Shown: in pieces, positions 10,313 to 22,660 of the stretch
How the letters are laid out: every line of letters starts with the position of its first letter
Numbering within the stretch: position 1 is the first letter of the stretch
Source of the DNA: Zychaea mexicana
Taxonomy: Eukaryota > Mucoromycota > Mucoromycetes > Mucorales > Lichtheimiaceae
Length of the DNA stretch: 41,250 nucleotides
Reading direction: 5' to 3'
NCBI RefSeq assembly: GCF_025766255.1
Contig: NW_026516883.1
Location: 1 to 41,250, forward strand
The notes under the pieces: generated by a model
What the model was told of the DNA's origin: nothing
Seen by the model: the letters and a program-made list of their open reading frames with translations, nothing else
Databases searched by the model: none
Position numbers and translations under genes: made by a program

Positions 10313-11633
10313 TTATCTGTGATCTTAAACGCAAGAGGGTAACCTTGTCCTGTAACTGTATGCTTGGCAACGATAGAAAACAGATACGCATCAGCCCGAC
10401 CATTGATGATAGATTTGCAAGTCTTGTGTGTGGCATCAATACAGATCTCATTTGATTTTTGAGCAGCTATAAAGCACATACGCATCTTAATATACGAACA
10501 TTGTATTATATTTAAGTATATATCTTTTCTTACCAAAGCTTGTCGTGGTGATATCCATGCAACAACAAAAGTAGAATCCGTGATATATTCCAACGTTTGA
10601 TAACCTTGATCTTTTAAAAAGAGAAGCCACTTGACTACACTTTCTTTATCGATTAAATCTTTTCTTGCTAATCTTGACTGTTGGTTGGCGATGATATTCA
10701 TGACATGATGCTGCTTCAAACGTAAGGCTTCCGGGAACGGTCCTTCGCCTTCCTCGAGCTGATACCACAGGTTAGCATCTCTACAAGTTATCATCATAGT
10801 TTTGCTTTACATGTATAGATGATACTTACATCTTGAAGTTGTTTATCAGAGTCAAACGCAGATGTTCCTGAATTTGATCCCACTCCAACTTGTTATTGAC
10901 AAGTTCTTCGATCCATTTACGTGTTTCAGCGGGGAGTTGTGAGCGAGTAGCATTGGTTATCTCGGTAGGGTCATGGTGTTGATGTTGCCAGTGATATACA
11001 AGTTTGATTTTGCCTGAGAATAAGTATTGAATACGGTATCGAGCACGACAATTTACTTTAATAGATGGTTTTGCAAGTCGACGTTTTTTTATGGGAGCAG
11101 GTTCAGTTGAGTCTATAGGCAGAGCAGGGACAGCTGGAGCCGATGTTTCTCTTGAGTGATCACAAAAAAAAGTGACACTACGTTCAACTGTCCGAGGACG
11201 GCCGGCATTATTTCGGCGTGCATCTGAAGCCTTGGGTACGGAGATGTACTTGTTGTTGGTGATGAAGTTGGCATGCTGCTTGGGGTTTTCTTTAACCCAC
11301 TCGTCAAGTTGTTGCTGGTTGTCAAAAGTCTCTGTAACTACTTCGGTCGGGTAGGTGGGAAAGACACGGACAAGGTATCCAAGGCTATCACATAGAGGCC
11401 ATTGTTGTAGGTGAGCAATTGACAAAACAACAAAGGTACAGTTGCGACGCGTCGCTGTGGGAACTTGAAAAAATTTTACTCTGATGAATAACGAAACCGG
11501 CATCGGACACAGATGTGGCCAGAGCTTGTGTGATTGCTTGTAGCCAGTTTTTCGACAATGCATAATAGGCACGGCAATGCAGGTCAGACTCAGATATGAC
11601 ACGACGATAAAGTGCTTGACAATCACCCATCAT
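10313..11633 (-). pseudogene. Truncated second MULE transposase (N-terminal half)
   Basis: Reading leftward on the minus strand, a frame ending near 10830 joins in phase through a 49-nt GT-AG intron (10829-10781) to a second exon. The N-terminal part has a basic segment (KKRRLAKPSIKVNCRARYR), then VYHWQHQHHDPTEI, which resembles DNA-binding leaders of MULEs. The second exon has the start of a transposase core, EICIDATHKTC, followed by an AYLFSIVAKHTVTG segment. Homology stops at KITDKEDS (about 10313), where sequence belonging to the Tc1-type element begins, so the second Asp, the Glu and the rest are missing. The start is uncertain because two frames are open upstream of 11400. The family is only distantly like MULE-1. 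Confidence 0.6.
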
Positions 11634-12332
11634 ACCTTTCCTACCAAGAAGAGTTTGGTTGTAGGAATCACCCCACGCCCAGGAAGTCGAGGAAATCCCC
11701 TTCTTTACCTAGTATAAAACTAGGCACCAACCGCGAGGCGTTTGGAACAGGTATCTGCTGCTACAAGGCGTGTCAATCAATAAAATAAACAAAAGGAAAA
11801 GGAAAAGGATGCCACTGCAAGCTTTCGGAAAAAACAAAGGTCAAGGTCTACGTCAGCAACACGGAGTCCAAAAATGCTTGCAATAAACCCTTGTTTTTTT
11901 TTGAATATTGCCTTGACCGTCTTCATACAGAAATTGAGAGCTCATATGATGATAAATCAGAAAGAGTTTCCATATAAACGAAAAAAAAAATAAATCAGAA
12001 AGAGAAGCGACTTATTTATTTTTACGCATTGCGACTTGGGCTCATCTGCTGAGTCGACCTAATTTATCACTAAGAGCGACTAAAATTCCATCCAACCAGC
12101 GACTTGTATTGTGACACAAATTTCACTCCTTGAACGACTTATGATTTTTGGGGGGACCGCCTAGCTGATAGTAGGCGATACAATGCAAACGATGTACTGT
12201 ATATCACCAAGATAGATTCCGTTTTGGAGCCCAAGATGAAGATAAATACACACCTTGTTTCTTCTCTCCTTTTTTCTCTCTCTCCCTCTCTCTCTCTCCC
12301 ACATACACGTTTACCCCCCCCCTTGACAAAGA
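11634..12332. other. Intergenic stretch with leader copy and URC4 promoter
   Basis: It holds a short perfect hairpin CCTAGT-ATAAA-ACTAGG at about 11708-11724, the 116-bp leader copy at 11907-12022, several GCGACTT-like boxes to about 12137, and a CT-rich tract (12255-12320) just upstream of the URC4-like start. No gene is seen. Confidence 0.55.
11907..12022 (-). repeat. Leader segment of the Tc1-type element, copy 2
   Basis: This matches 10181-10296 with a few changes, including the ATG and first codons of the Tc1-type transposase. Downstream (12023-12140) it continues with boxes reading GCGACTT or close variants near 12028, 12072, 12100 and 12133. It may preserve the true terminal region that copy 1 has lost. 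Confidence 0.7.
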
Positions 12333-13754
12333 ATGACCATCCCTGCTCAAGATTACTTGCGTACACTCGGTTCGATTCGTGACCGATGCCAACAGGTCTA
12401 TGAAAAAGCCCTACAGGGCCAGCTCTGCTACTTTGACACGGACGAGACAAAGCTTGACGTTATCGTGGACCACGTCGCAGAGTTGACACATCGACGATTC
12501 TCTGATATTAGCAAGATCCCACCTCACTCGCGCCTGCGACACTTGGGTGAAACATACGAAGCGTGGCGAGCCAAGCAAGAGCCTGGTTTAGAATTGGCAC
12601 GCAAGATGGTGGATTTGGTGATTGTATCGGTGCTGGTGGATGCTGGTGCTGGACAGCAATGGAAGTATACGACACAGACTGGCGAGCAAATCGGTCGCTC
12701 AGAGGGTCTAGCGATTGCTTCTGTCGACATGTTTTTGAAAGGATATTTTGCACAAGACGCGACAGATCATGTGGATGGTATATTTTGATTATGCATGAGG
12801 AGGTGTGTGTTGCGTGTGTCGGTGTGTGTGGGAAAAAACAACTAAATTTGGGATTGTTTGTTTGTGTATATGTGTATATGTGTCGATGCACTAGCCGGAG
12901 GACTCAGCAAACTTTCGGTGGAGCGCATGACGGAAGGATTCCAAGTGTCGGAAGGCAACCCTATGGTTGGCTTAGAAGGTCGCTCGCAGCTTCTAAACCG
13001 TCTGGCTAGTGTGATACAAGACCAGCCCACCTACTTCCCAGCTGCTTCTAGTGGCGCCGTGCGCCCGGGTAACCTCGTCGATTACCTTTTGGATGGCAAC
13101 AAGGACACCAAGACTGTTCCGATTGACAAGTTATGGAAGGCCGTGATGAGCCTCGGTGGCATCTGGCCTGCGCGAATTGAAGTCGAAGGCGTCCAATTGG
13201 GTGACGTATGGCCATGCACTTGCTTGGCTGATGCGTCGCCTGCAAACTTGGTGCCTTTCCACAAGCTCTCACAATGGCTCACCTACTCGCTGATCGAAGT
13301 GATTGAGTCGTGCCTCGGCATTACCGTTGAGGGCGTTGAACAGATGACCGGGTTGCCCGAATACCGTAACGGTGGATTGCTTGTTGATTATGGTTTGCTT
13401 ACGCTCAAGCCAGAGGTCGCCAAGCGTGGCGGTGGCGCCGATGATGGCTCCTTACCTACTTTTGAGGGCTCAGATCCAGCCATTGTGGAATGGCGAGCAC
13501 TCACGGTTGTCTACTTGGACAAGATCCACAAGGCCATGGAAACCCGATTAGGCCAGAAGCTCAAGTTGGCACAGGTCTTGGAGAGCGGCACATGGACTGC
13601 AGGCCGTGAAATTGCGGCTAAGTTGCGACCGGATACTGCTGGACCTCCCATTGTCATTAAGGTAACTAGTATCAATATAAACACATGCATCTCTCATTAT
13701 ACAGAGCGCTCATACTGACTTGATTCGCTATAGAGCGATGGAACCATATTTTAA
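12333..13754 (+). CDS. URC4/Urg3-like protein (DUF1688), uracil catabolism
   Basis: Exons 12333-12777, 12895-13661 and 13734-13754 give 410 residues. Introns are 117 nt (G|GTATAT...CTAG) and 72 nt (AAG|GTAACT...TATAG). The last exon is only 21 nt and supplies the C-terminus SDGTIF, which with the preceding PPIVIK fits the usual end of this family. Recognisable blocks are FQVSEGNPMVGLEGR at the start of exon 2 and DVWPCTCLADA in the middle. Members are linked to uracil degradation in yeasts (URC4, Urg3); the exact chemical step is not established. The start is the first ATG after a CT-rich leader. It converges on the Yrb30-like gene, 37 bp away. Confidence 0.85.
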
Positions 13755-13791
13755 ACGATAGCAGTAGATGCACATAGTCAATTGTTTGCTT

Positions 13792-15066
13792 TTATTCCGC
13801 CATGTACAATTCAATAAGATCATCCGAAGCATCCAAATGATCCATTTGTTCCGATATTTCCAGTAATGCCAGCTTTATCACGGATTCCAGCAGCAACAGT
13901 GATGGCTGATCAATAGCCTCCTGATCTTGCTTTCCTTTCGCTCCTGCTGCTTCTGCAGAGCCTTGTTTTTCATCCTTTTTATCATCGTCATTGTCATCGT
14001 CATCACTATCGTCTTCATCACCATTGGTCCATATCTCCACCGCATACCAAGATGCTTGTTCCAGCTCACTTTCTAAGATCTCTGGATTTTCTTCTTTGAC
14101 TTCAATGTTGCCAGCATCTTCCTTTTCGCCTTTGTCTGCATCCTTCTTGTCCTTTTTTATGACCTTGAGCACCAGGACAGGTGCTTTAGAATCTTCGATA
14201 TTGAGCAATGCGCCGCTGCGGGTATAGTACATTTTCTTGATATTCGCCAAGTCAATGGCCAATGTTTCAGGCGATTCGCCTTCTTCGTGGTATCGTCCAT
14301 CATCCAGACTCTCGATCAGCTTGAGCTCATACGCATAGGATGGAGAGGATGATGACCCAGTAGTACTCTTGTTATTGACTTGCAACTGACATTTTGCGAG
14401 ATCCTCCTTCCAAGTAAATCCAGCGGCATCCTCGCGAACATTGGCAGCAAATAAGGAGTACAGCCGTAGCCGAAAGACACATTCTCTTGTAGATTTTAAT
14501 ATGGCCGAAGCTTGCAGTAATCTTGAGCTCGATATGCGTTTTTGGCCATACGGGGACTCAAGACTACGTAGCGCCAAATGAAGCGAAGGGACAGAATCAT
14601 CCACACTGGCCAGCAGTGCCCGGAGACGGGTTCGTACATAATCATTGCTGTTATTGCTCTTGGCGTCCTCCATCTCTTGCGCGAACCTGTCGATATCTCG
14701 TTTCAAGTCGTTACACAGCTCCAGCGCTGGCTCCAGATCTTGGTTGCCATCGGCCACGCTGCGAGCAATCATGTCAATGGTCGGTTTAAGATTCTTGATT
14801 TTGAGGTCAAATTGGCGTTGCAATGCCTTGAGTTCTTCTGATTCCCGTTTGCCCTTGGGTTGCTGCGTAATGTAGCCAGTGACGCCGCGCTATTGTTTTT
14901 GAATTAAGAGAGAGAAATAGTAAGTATCTTGTGTGGAACGATAATGACAGTAAACATGAGAGAAATAATTTACAATGGCAGCGTTGGTGGCGTGACTAAT
15001 GGCGATTCGAGACACTGTGTTGACAGTGGACATTGCCAGTTTGCCAAACAGATCTTCCAGTGACAT
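13792..15066 (-). CDS. Yrb30-like RanGTP-binding protein
   Basis: Exons 15066-14974 and 14889-13792 give 396 residues; the 84-nt intron is ATT|GTAAAT...AATAG. The short first exon reads MSLEDLFGKLAMSTVNTVS, the typical start of the fungal RanGTP-binding family that includes yeast Yrb30. The middle has a conserved helix region with ARSVADGN and a domain with NIKKMYYTRSGALLNI. A strongly acidic low-complexity stretch (GDEDDSDDDDNDDD) lies near residue 330, followed by a helical C-terminus. Yrb30 binds RanGTP and modulates its GTPase cycle in nuclear transport; that role is carried over from the family. It shares a divergent promoter with the branching enzyme. Confidence 0.75.
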
Positions 15067-15340
15067 TTTCGGTTAGGTGGTGTGCTGCGACAGAGAGAAA
15101 AAAAACCAGTGGAACCAAGCAGAACAGTGGGACGATCGATTAAAAGAAAATGCAAAAGCGGGTTTTACCATATCTGGAATTGATGTCAAGCGCATGAGCC
15201 TGAGGAAAGAACAGACCAACTTTGAACCCAACAAAAAAAAAGTGCTTTTGTTGGGATCCCGAGTCCTTTTTCTTCACTTTCCCTTCTTTTTTATCTCTTC
15301 AGCATCTTCCTCTTTGTTCTCTTGCTGGTGCTCTTCTCTC
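15067..15340. promoter_or_regulatory. Divergent promoter between Yrb30-like gene and branching enzyme
   Basis: These 274 bp separate two start codons facing away from each other. The side toward the branching enzyme ends in a CT-rich tract (about 15255-15340). No clear TATA box is seen on either strand. Confidence 0.55.
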
Positions 15341-18112
15341 ATGGTCACCGAAACTTTTGATACTGAAGTCGAACCTGGACGCGTTCTGACGATGCCTGCA
15401 GATGGTACTGGCCTCGCGGTTCTCGACCCTTGGTTAGATCCTTTCCGAGATGCTTTACGCACAAGGTATATCGACCAAGTTTCATAAGCGAGACGTTATA
15501 TACAACATGCGCATCCACACTCATCAAATCGTTTGTCATTAATAACACGGCTTGATTATTTAAAGATATGCTCATTTCAAGACATTCGAAGACAAGGTCA
15601 TAGCAGCAGGTGGTTTCGATTCATTCACAAAAGGTCATGAATACTTTGGCTTTAGCGTTGCCAAGGACGCTACCATCACGTATCGAGAATGGGCTCCAAA
15701 TGCGACAAGCGCAAGTCTTGTAGGCGATTTCAGTAAGGAAAAACCTGGGGAGGAGGGGGGGATAAGAGCATCCGGAAAAGAGAGAGAGAGAGTACAAGCG
15801 GACCATCGGTAAAAGTAATAGATATTGACGATAACAATAGACAAATGGGATGCGGAAGCACATCCTATGAAAAAGATTGAGAATGGGGTGTTTGAGATTG
15901 TGCTTGGGCCAACATCGGCTGGTGTACCAGCGATCGCCCATAACAGTAAAGTCAAGGTAGTACAGGGTTTAATTCTCCAAAACGTGTTTTTCTTCGACTA
16001 GTACAAGAGGTGAATAAAATACCTAATTGGTTCCCTCTTGTCCTGTTACACTCTTTGCAACAACAACAACAATTAGATAACATTGATGACTCCCGACGGG
16101 GAAAGATTATATCGATTGCCTGCATGGATCCGTCGGGTCACACAAGACCTCAGCGTGAGTCCTGCGTACGATGCTGTGTTTTGGAACCCAGATAAGCCAT
16201 ACCTCTTCAAGCATCCACGTCCCCAGCGACCCAACAGTCTACGTGTCTACGAGGCTCATGGTAAGAAGATCAACGCTTGTCTGAGCGTATCAGCCCACGA
16301 GAAGAATGAATAATGAACAACTTTGGCTTACATGGACATTATGTATAGTTGGCATCTCGACGTCGGAGCCACGGATAGGCACTTTTGCAGAATTCACTCG
16401 CAATGTCATCCCGAGGATCGCCTATCTCGGGTACAACACGATCCAACTGATGGCTATCATGGAACACGCCTACTATGCATCCTTCGGCTACCAAGTCACA
16501 TCCTTTTTTGCACCGTCATCTCGCTATGGCAGTCCAGAAGACCTCAAGGAGCTTGTGGATGTCGCCCACAGCTATGGTATCACAGTGCTGTTGGATGTCG
16601 TCCATTCGCATGCCAGCAGCAATGTCTTGGATGGTTTGAATATGTTTGATGGTACAGATCACTGCTATTTCCACGGCGGTGGACGCGGCCGGCACGATCT
16701 ATGGGACTCGCGCCTGTTCAACTATGGCTACCTGCCTGTGATGCAGTTCTTGCTCTCGAATTTGCGTTATTGGATGGACGAATATCAATTTGACGGGTTC
16801 AGGTTTGATGGTGTAACGAGCATGCTGTATAAGCATCACGGGATCGGCTACGGCTTCTCGGGCGATTATCATGAGTATTTTGGTGACTTGGTGGATGAGG
16901 ATGGTGTGATGTACCTGCAGCTTGCAAACAAGTTTCTGCATGACATGTACCCAGACGTGATTACGATTGCTGAAGGTAAGAAGCACCAGTTAGCGGATAT
17001 CACGCCAGTGTGTGCCGTGTGTTTGTTGTGATATATGGTTTCTGGGTTACTGGGTGCTAATCAAATAAAAACTCGATCAGATGTTTCGGGAATGCCGGGA
17101 TCGTGCCGACCGGTCCGTGAAGGTGGTGTCGGATTTGATTACCGCTTAGCCATGGCTGTGCCGGATATGTGGATTAAGATGTTAAAAGAGCAGAAGGACG
17201 AGGACTGGAATATAGGCAAAGTCATCCATACTTTGACTAACCGACGACACTTGGTAAAGCGGCCAGACTTCTTACATGTGTACGAGGATGGAAAAAGAAA
17301 GCTAACACTCTGCTATCTCTCTCCAAAAAAAGGAAAAAGCAATCACTTATTGCGAATCACATGATCAAGCACTTGTGGGCGACAAAACGATTGCGTTCTG
17401 GCTCATGGACAAGGAGATGTATACGCACATGAGTGACGTGACGGATCGTACACCCGTCATTGACCGTGGCATGGCCATGCATAAACTTATCCGTTTCCTC
17501 ACCCATGGACTCGGCGGCGAAGGTTATCTGAACTTTGAAGGAAACGAGTTTGGCCATCCAGAATGGCTGGATTTTCCTCGTCAAGGCAACAACTCAAGTT
17601 TCCATTACGCTCGTCGTCAATGGAACGTGCTGGATGACCCCTTGCTACGCTACAAGTATCTGAACGAATGGGACCGAGCCATGCAAAAACTAGAAGAAAA
17701 GCATGGCTGGCTAGCCGCTCCACAGGTACGTGCACGGAAATAAAGAGAGCGCGACGCGAGAAGAAGCATAAACTAATTTAACCGCCAAAAAAACCGTTGA
17801 CAACAACAACAACAACAGGGTTGGGTTTCTCGCAAACACCAAGGTGACAAGGTGATAGTCTTTGAACGCGCCAACTTGCTCTTCATTTTCAATCTCCATC
17901 CAACAAACTCGTTTACGGATTATCGCGTGGGCACCAATTTGACTGGCAAATTAAAGGTCGTGCTCAACTCGGACGCTCCCGAGTTCTTTGGGCACAATCG
18001 TATTGACCCGTCGTGCGAGTACTTTACGACCCAAGGTGACTGGGATGGCAGGCAGAACTGGCTGCAGGTTTATATGCCTTGCCGAACAGCCATCGTTTTA
18101 GCTTTAGTTTAG
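15341..18112 (+). CDS. GBE1: 1,4-alpha-glucan branching enzyme
   Basis: Eight exons: 15341-15465, 15566-15732, 15841-15956, 16077-16260, 16349-16975, 17081-17253, 17333-17725, 17819-18112. They give 692 residues, the usual size for fungal and animal enzymes. Introns are 79-120 nt with GT-AG ends. An N-terminal carbohydrate-binding module ([16 protein letters not shown]) precedes a GH13 barrel with [15 protein letters not shown] (Asp351, nucleophile), TIAEDVSG (Glu406, acid/base) and [12 protein letters not shown] (Asp475), then the C-terminal all-beta domain. It makes alpha-1,6 branches in glycogen in the cytosol. All catalytic residues are present. The start was chosen as the first ATG giving the family N-terminus (LDPWLDPF). 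Confidence 0.96.
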
Positions 18113-18695
18113 ATGTCATGTTGTACGTATAGTGTTTAACGTGTATCATTATTAGCGGAAGTTGGTTGTATGTATCCTACTACAAGCAGAGTTGCACGGT
18201 CCAATATACAGTCCAGGAGCTTGAGCTCGGGGTGTAACCTTCCCACACTTGTGTACCAGCAACATATATACTGGGCTTTAAAGCTTGAAAAACCATCATG
18301 CAAAATTTGGAGAAGAAAGGAAGGGAAAAGAAAAAGGAGACTACAATACAGGCAGTAGTAGTAGTAGCAGTAGTAGCAGTAGTAGTAAGCGAAAATCAAA
18401 AACGCACGCAGGGTGAGAAGAAGTCCCACCGCCTCCCTTCCTGTAGAAATCCCTTTTAATGTGTGCACGGTCACCAACAGTTGGGATGCGTCATCGTATG
18501 TTATACGTGTGCGTGGGGATTTTTGTGATGTTGAGAAAAAAAAAGAGAGAGAGACCCATCATGTGGTGTGAGGTTTTTCTTCTTTTGCATTTGATTGCTT
18601 TGCCAGGTGAACGCATAAAGATACACAGTTGCATATCCTACAAACACAATTCTTTTCTTTCCTTCTTCTTTTTGCTCATACCACAAGCAATAAGA
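18113..18695. other. Intergenic: branching enzyme 3' end to Lon promoter
   Basis: It includes an imperfect GTA/GCA trinucleotide tract at about 18351-18388 and a CT-rich stretch just before the Lon ATG. No gene is seen. Confidence 0.6.
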
Positions 18696-21600
18696 ATGCC
18701 ATCTTTGCCAGAATCACTCGTAGCAGTCCCTCTTGACAAGAAGGTCCTGCTACCGTCCATTGTCATTAAAGTCACTCTTCGTGGCCGAGAAGCAACTCTT
18801 TTGGTCCGCAGGCACTTTAAGCAGCAAGAGTACCAACGAGGTCCTTTGCAACTTGCCTGTATTCCAGTACGGCCATCGCCTCCTTCAATAACAAATGCAG
18901 CATCATTGGCTCCAGCGGTGGCGGCTGCTTCAGATGAAGATGTTCCACCGCAAGAAGCTGGTACGGCCATTGTTCCACGGCCAGGCGCTGCACCAGCAGG
19001 CTCCCCAAAAGACCAGGAAGAGGAAAAGCTTGTTCCGAAACGAATGCGGCCGTCGCTATTCAACTATGGCTGTACGGGCCGAATTGTTCGAGTACAGCGT
19101 CTAGGTACGGGTGCTTATGGTATATTCCTTGAAGGTCTTGCTCGGTGTAGGATCAATGGCTATTCGGAAGAAGAAACAGAGGGCCTGACAACAGCCAAGG
19201 TCAGCTACGTAAATAAGAATTACTCATCCGAGCAGCAGCAACAGCACGCCAAGGAGGATATGGCTCGATTCGTGGCGCTAGCGCGTGCGTTTGTCAGCAA
19301 GATGCGTGACCTGCAGATACCGCAAAGCTTGGTCGAACAGTTGTCTGCATTGCTGGATTCACAACCCGTACCAGTTATGGCCGATATGCTCGTATGCGTG
19401 ATTGAAACCTCGTTCGAGGAGAAGCTCAGTTTGCTGGCTACAGAGGATGTCAAGGAGCGATTGAACAAGGCATCTCAGTGGATGACGCGCCAGTTACATG
19501 TAACAATTGGTGTTTTGGTTCTTGGAGAGGCAGAGAGGCCGGTTTCTTTTTTCACACAGGATGTTTTTGTTAATGTTTGTTATTGTTATGGGAAAAAAAG
19601 GTACTAAAAATATCCGATGAAATACATTCAGCAGTGGAAGGGAGCTTGACCAAGAAGCAACGCGAGTTTTACCTCAAGCAGCAGTTGGATGCCATTCGTC
19701 AGGAGCTGAATCAAAGCAAAAACAACAATACATCATATAGTACGTCGGCATCCAATCCGGCAGTACCAAAGCGTCATCCACAAGATGTAGAGGAAGATGA
19801 TATGACCATGCTTAATCGACGCATAATGGAAGCCAAGTTACCGAACGAGGCCTTGACCGTTGCGCAACGTGAGCTCAAACGTATCCAGCGATTGCAGCCT
19901 TCGTCGAACGAATGGGCAGTCGCGCGAAACTATCTAGAATGTTTGGCAGATATACCATGGAGCAAGCAGACTAAGGATATTTTGGATATTGCCCGTGCAA
20001 AGAAACAGCTTGATGATGATCATTTTGGTTTGGCTCATGTCAAGAAGCGCATTATTGAATATTTGTCGGTCGCAAAGCTGAAAGGAGATCTAAAGGCACC
20101 CATCCTTTGTTTTGTTGGACCTGTAAGTATTGTAAAAAAAGACAAAAGAATGCGTGTCTGGTGCTGGATTACTAAAATGATTTATTATTATCACTTTTTG
20201 TGTGTGTAGCCAGGCGTAGGTAAGACCTCATTAGGTCGATCTATCGCCCTGGCCCTCAGTCGCAAATTTCATCGGATCTCTTTAGGCGGTGTTCGAGACG
20301 AAGCAGACATGCGGTAAGAGTTTTTTTTTACCTAACCATTTTGCCTTCCAAAATTTGTTAACGAAACTCTGTTGTATTACATAGCGGTCATCGACGAACG
20401 TATGTGGGTGCCATGCCTGGTTTGATTATCCAAGGCGTGCGCCGCTGTGGGGTCAATAACCCGGTTTTCCTTCTTGACGAAGTCGACAAACTCGTACACT
20501 CAAGCCACTATGGCGATCCAGCAGCTGCGCTACTCGAAGTCCTCGATCCTGAACAGAACGTCAGCTTCAGCGACCACTATCTCAATGTGCCATTCGACCT
20601 GTCCAAGGCTATTTTTATAGCGACAGCCAACTCCCTTGACACAATCCCAGCGCCGCTTTTGGACCGCATGGAAGTCATCCAGTTACATGGTTATACCTTT
20701 GAAGAAAAGCTCCACATTGCACGCACTCATTTACTCTCCAAGCAAATCGAACAACACGGACTTACGCCAGATAAGATCAGTATCGATGATCAAGCTCTGC
20801 TCTGGTTAGCAGAACAGTATACCCGGGAAAGCGGCGTTCGTAACCTCGAGCGAACGATTGCATCTGTGATTCGTAGCAAGTGTGTACAGCTTGCAGATCT
20901 GTTGGAAGAAGGGCAAGAGCATCATTATAGCCCCATAGTGATGCTGAAGGATATTCCAGATATGCTTGGCGCTCCACCATTTGAGAAGGAAGCTGTCGAG
21001 CGAGAGCCTCTCCCCGGCGTTGCCACTGGATTGGCTTATTCGAGCAGCGGAAATGGTGGTATTTTGTTTGTCGAGTCTACCAAGATGCCAGGCAAAGGCA
21101 ACTTACACCTGACAGGTAAACCCATTATAAGATGAGAAGCTCGGCCCCTCAATTTAAAGGGTTCAGAGCATCCCGTTTCCCTTTTCTTCCTTCTGCAAAA
21201 GCTCTCTAACCTTACACGCCGCATCTGCTATATAATAATCTAGGATCGTTGGGTGATGTGATCAAAGAATCCGCTCAGATTGCACTGACGTGGGTCAAGG
21301 CAAATGCGTTCGCACTCAAAATTGTACAGACACAACATGAAAACATTGTCGCGCACCACGATATCCATGTCCACATCCCGTCGGGTGCTATGAAAAAGGA
21401 TGGGCCGAGTGCCGGTGTGACTTTGATCACCTCGCTCGTATCACTTTTTACCGGATGCATAGTCTCGCCTACGACAGCAATGACTGGTGAAATATCTCTA
21501 CGAGGCAACGTTTTGCCGGTGGGTGGTATCAAGGAAAAGGTGATATCTGCGCATCGTGCTGGTGTCCGTAAAATTGTGTTGCCGGAGCGCAATCGTAAGG

Positions 21601-21737
21601 ACGTGGATGCTGATGTACCTGCAAGTGTTAAGGCCGATATTCGGTTTGTGTATGCGAAGACGGTGTGGGATGTACTCGAGGCAACAATCGTAATGGCGGA
21701 TAAGTCAGTATGGCGACCGGTGGAGAGCCATTTGTAG
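18696..21737 (+). CDS. Peroxisomal Lon protease (LONP2/Pln-like)
   Basis: Exons 18696-19499, 19601-20122, 20210-20313, 20385-21115 and 21244-21737 give 884 residues. Order: N-terminal LON substrate domain ([17 protein letters not shown]), helical linker ([19 protein letters not shown]), AAA+ module with Walker A GPPGVGKT (441-448) and Walker B FLLDEVDK, then a Ser-Lys protease domain with Ser776 (KKDGPSAG) and Lys819 (GIKEKV). The protein has no mitochondrial presequence and ends in SHL, a variant of the peroxisomal C-terminal targeting signal. This and the length favour the peroxisomal paralogue over mitochondrial Pim1. It would unfold and degrade matrix proteins using ATP. A glutamine- and alanine-rich insert (about residues 68-110) is not conserved in the family. 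Confidence 0.93.
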
Positions 21738-21840
21738 TAGTAGTAGTAGTTATAATATAACTTGGATACAATGTTGGTTGTTCTTGTCTTCTTTTTTTAT
21801 TATTTTCTATACACAAAAAAAGAGCTTTCTCTCTCTCTCT

Positions 21841-22500
21841 CTATTTGGTCTTGATCATTCTCAACTTGCCGGCCGAGTACTTGTAGTTGTCAGCATAGGC
21901 CTTCTTGACGAAGCTGGACTTCTTGGGTTCCTGAACATAGTAGTTCCAACCTGTATTTGACAAAATCACCCGAGAAGACAATAACATTCAATTAATATCC
22001 AACAATCATGATACGAACACTTTTTTTCTTTTTCTCTACCTTGTCGCTCAGCGAACTCAATGGCCGACTCCTTGGAGTAGAACTTGATTTGCAAAGATTG
22101 TTGGTAATCGGCACTGGAAGCCCAACCCATCAAAGGGTTTTCCCAACGGTTGGCATCTTCCACAATATCGAAATCAATTCTCCAAATGCGTGTGTTGTTC
22201 TTTCCCGATTGCGTAGCGGGCTTGGCAGGAGTGAAAATGCGAACCGAACGTTCCAAAGTCAAAGCCTCTACATGTATGGATTTTTTTGCCACGTTAACAA
22301 TTGTTCGAGATTTTCCCTATCGTCGTCGTCTCGGTAAAAAGGGGTCGAGAAGAAAAAAAGAAAATCATACCGGGAGCACCGGAGACAGCTTCGACCGAGA
22401 CGGGCTGTTGTTCGGTACGGGTGACTTCAGAAGACACAAAACGACGACCAGTAAGGTTCCATGCAGACCGAGTGACCGATCGGGCAACGAGTGAGTTCAT
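21841..22500 (-). CDS. NADH:ubiquinone oxidoreductase subunit NDUFS4-like
   Basis: Exons 22500-22371, 22267-22040 and 21950-21841 give 155 residues, with introns of 103 and 89 nt. The start MNSLVARSVTRSAWNLTGRR is an Arg-rich amphipathic presequence for mitochondrial import. The core has RIFTPAKPATQSGKNNT, then RWENPLMGWASSAD and FAERQGWNYYVQEP, which are hallmarks of the NDUFS4/21-kDa accessory subunit. The C-terminus is basic (KLRMIKTK). It sits in the matrix arm of complex I and helps its assembly. The gene converges on the Lon gene with 103 bp between stops. Confidence 0.95.
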
Positions 22501-22579
22501 TGTGAGTGTATGTGTGTTGGTATTAGATAGGTGTTGTTCCCCGACGACCCACTCAATAGGGAAACAAATTTGCTTCGTG

Positions 22580-22660
22580 ATGACATCCGCGCCTCAATCA
22601 TTGTTTTTCGGCTCCGCTAGGGACAAGGCTCGCGCTGAAAGTCACGGCACGAAAAGAAAG
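22580..22660 (+). CDS. Possible first exon of an unidentified gene
   Basis: An ATG at 22580 opens 27 codons (MTSAPQSLFFGSARDKARAE and a basic end), followed directly by GTAAGG at 22661. It is divergent from NDUFS4 with 79 bp between starts. I found no convincing following exon, so this may be a tiny peptide, an unfinished gene or chance. Confidence 0.25.

Noticed and set aside
10496..10560. Possible second intron in the truncated MULE (GTAAGA...TTTATAG)
   Set aside because: Removing it breaks the frame before EICIDATHKT, so the read-through frame was kept.
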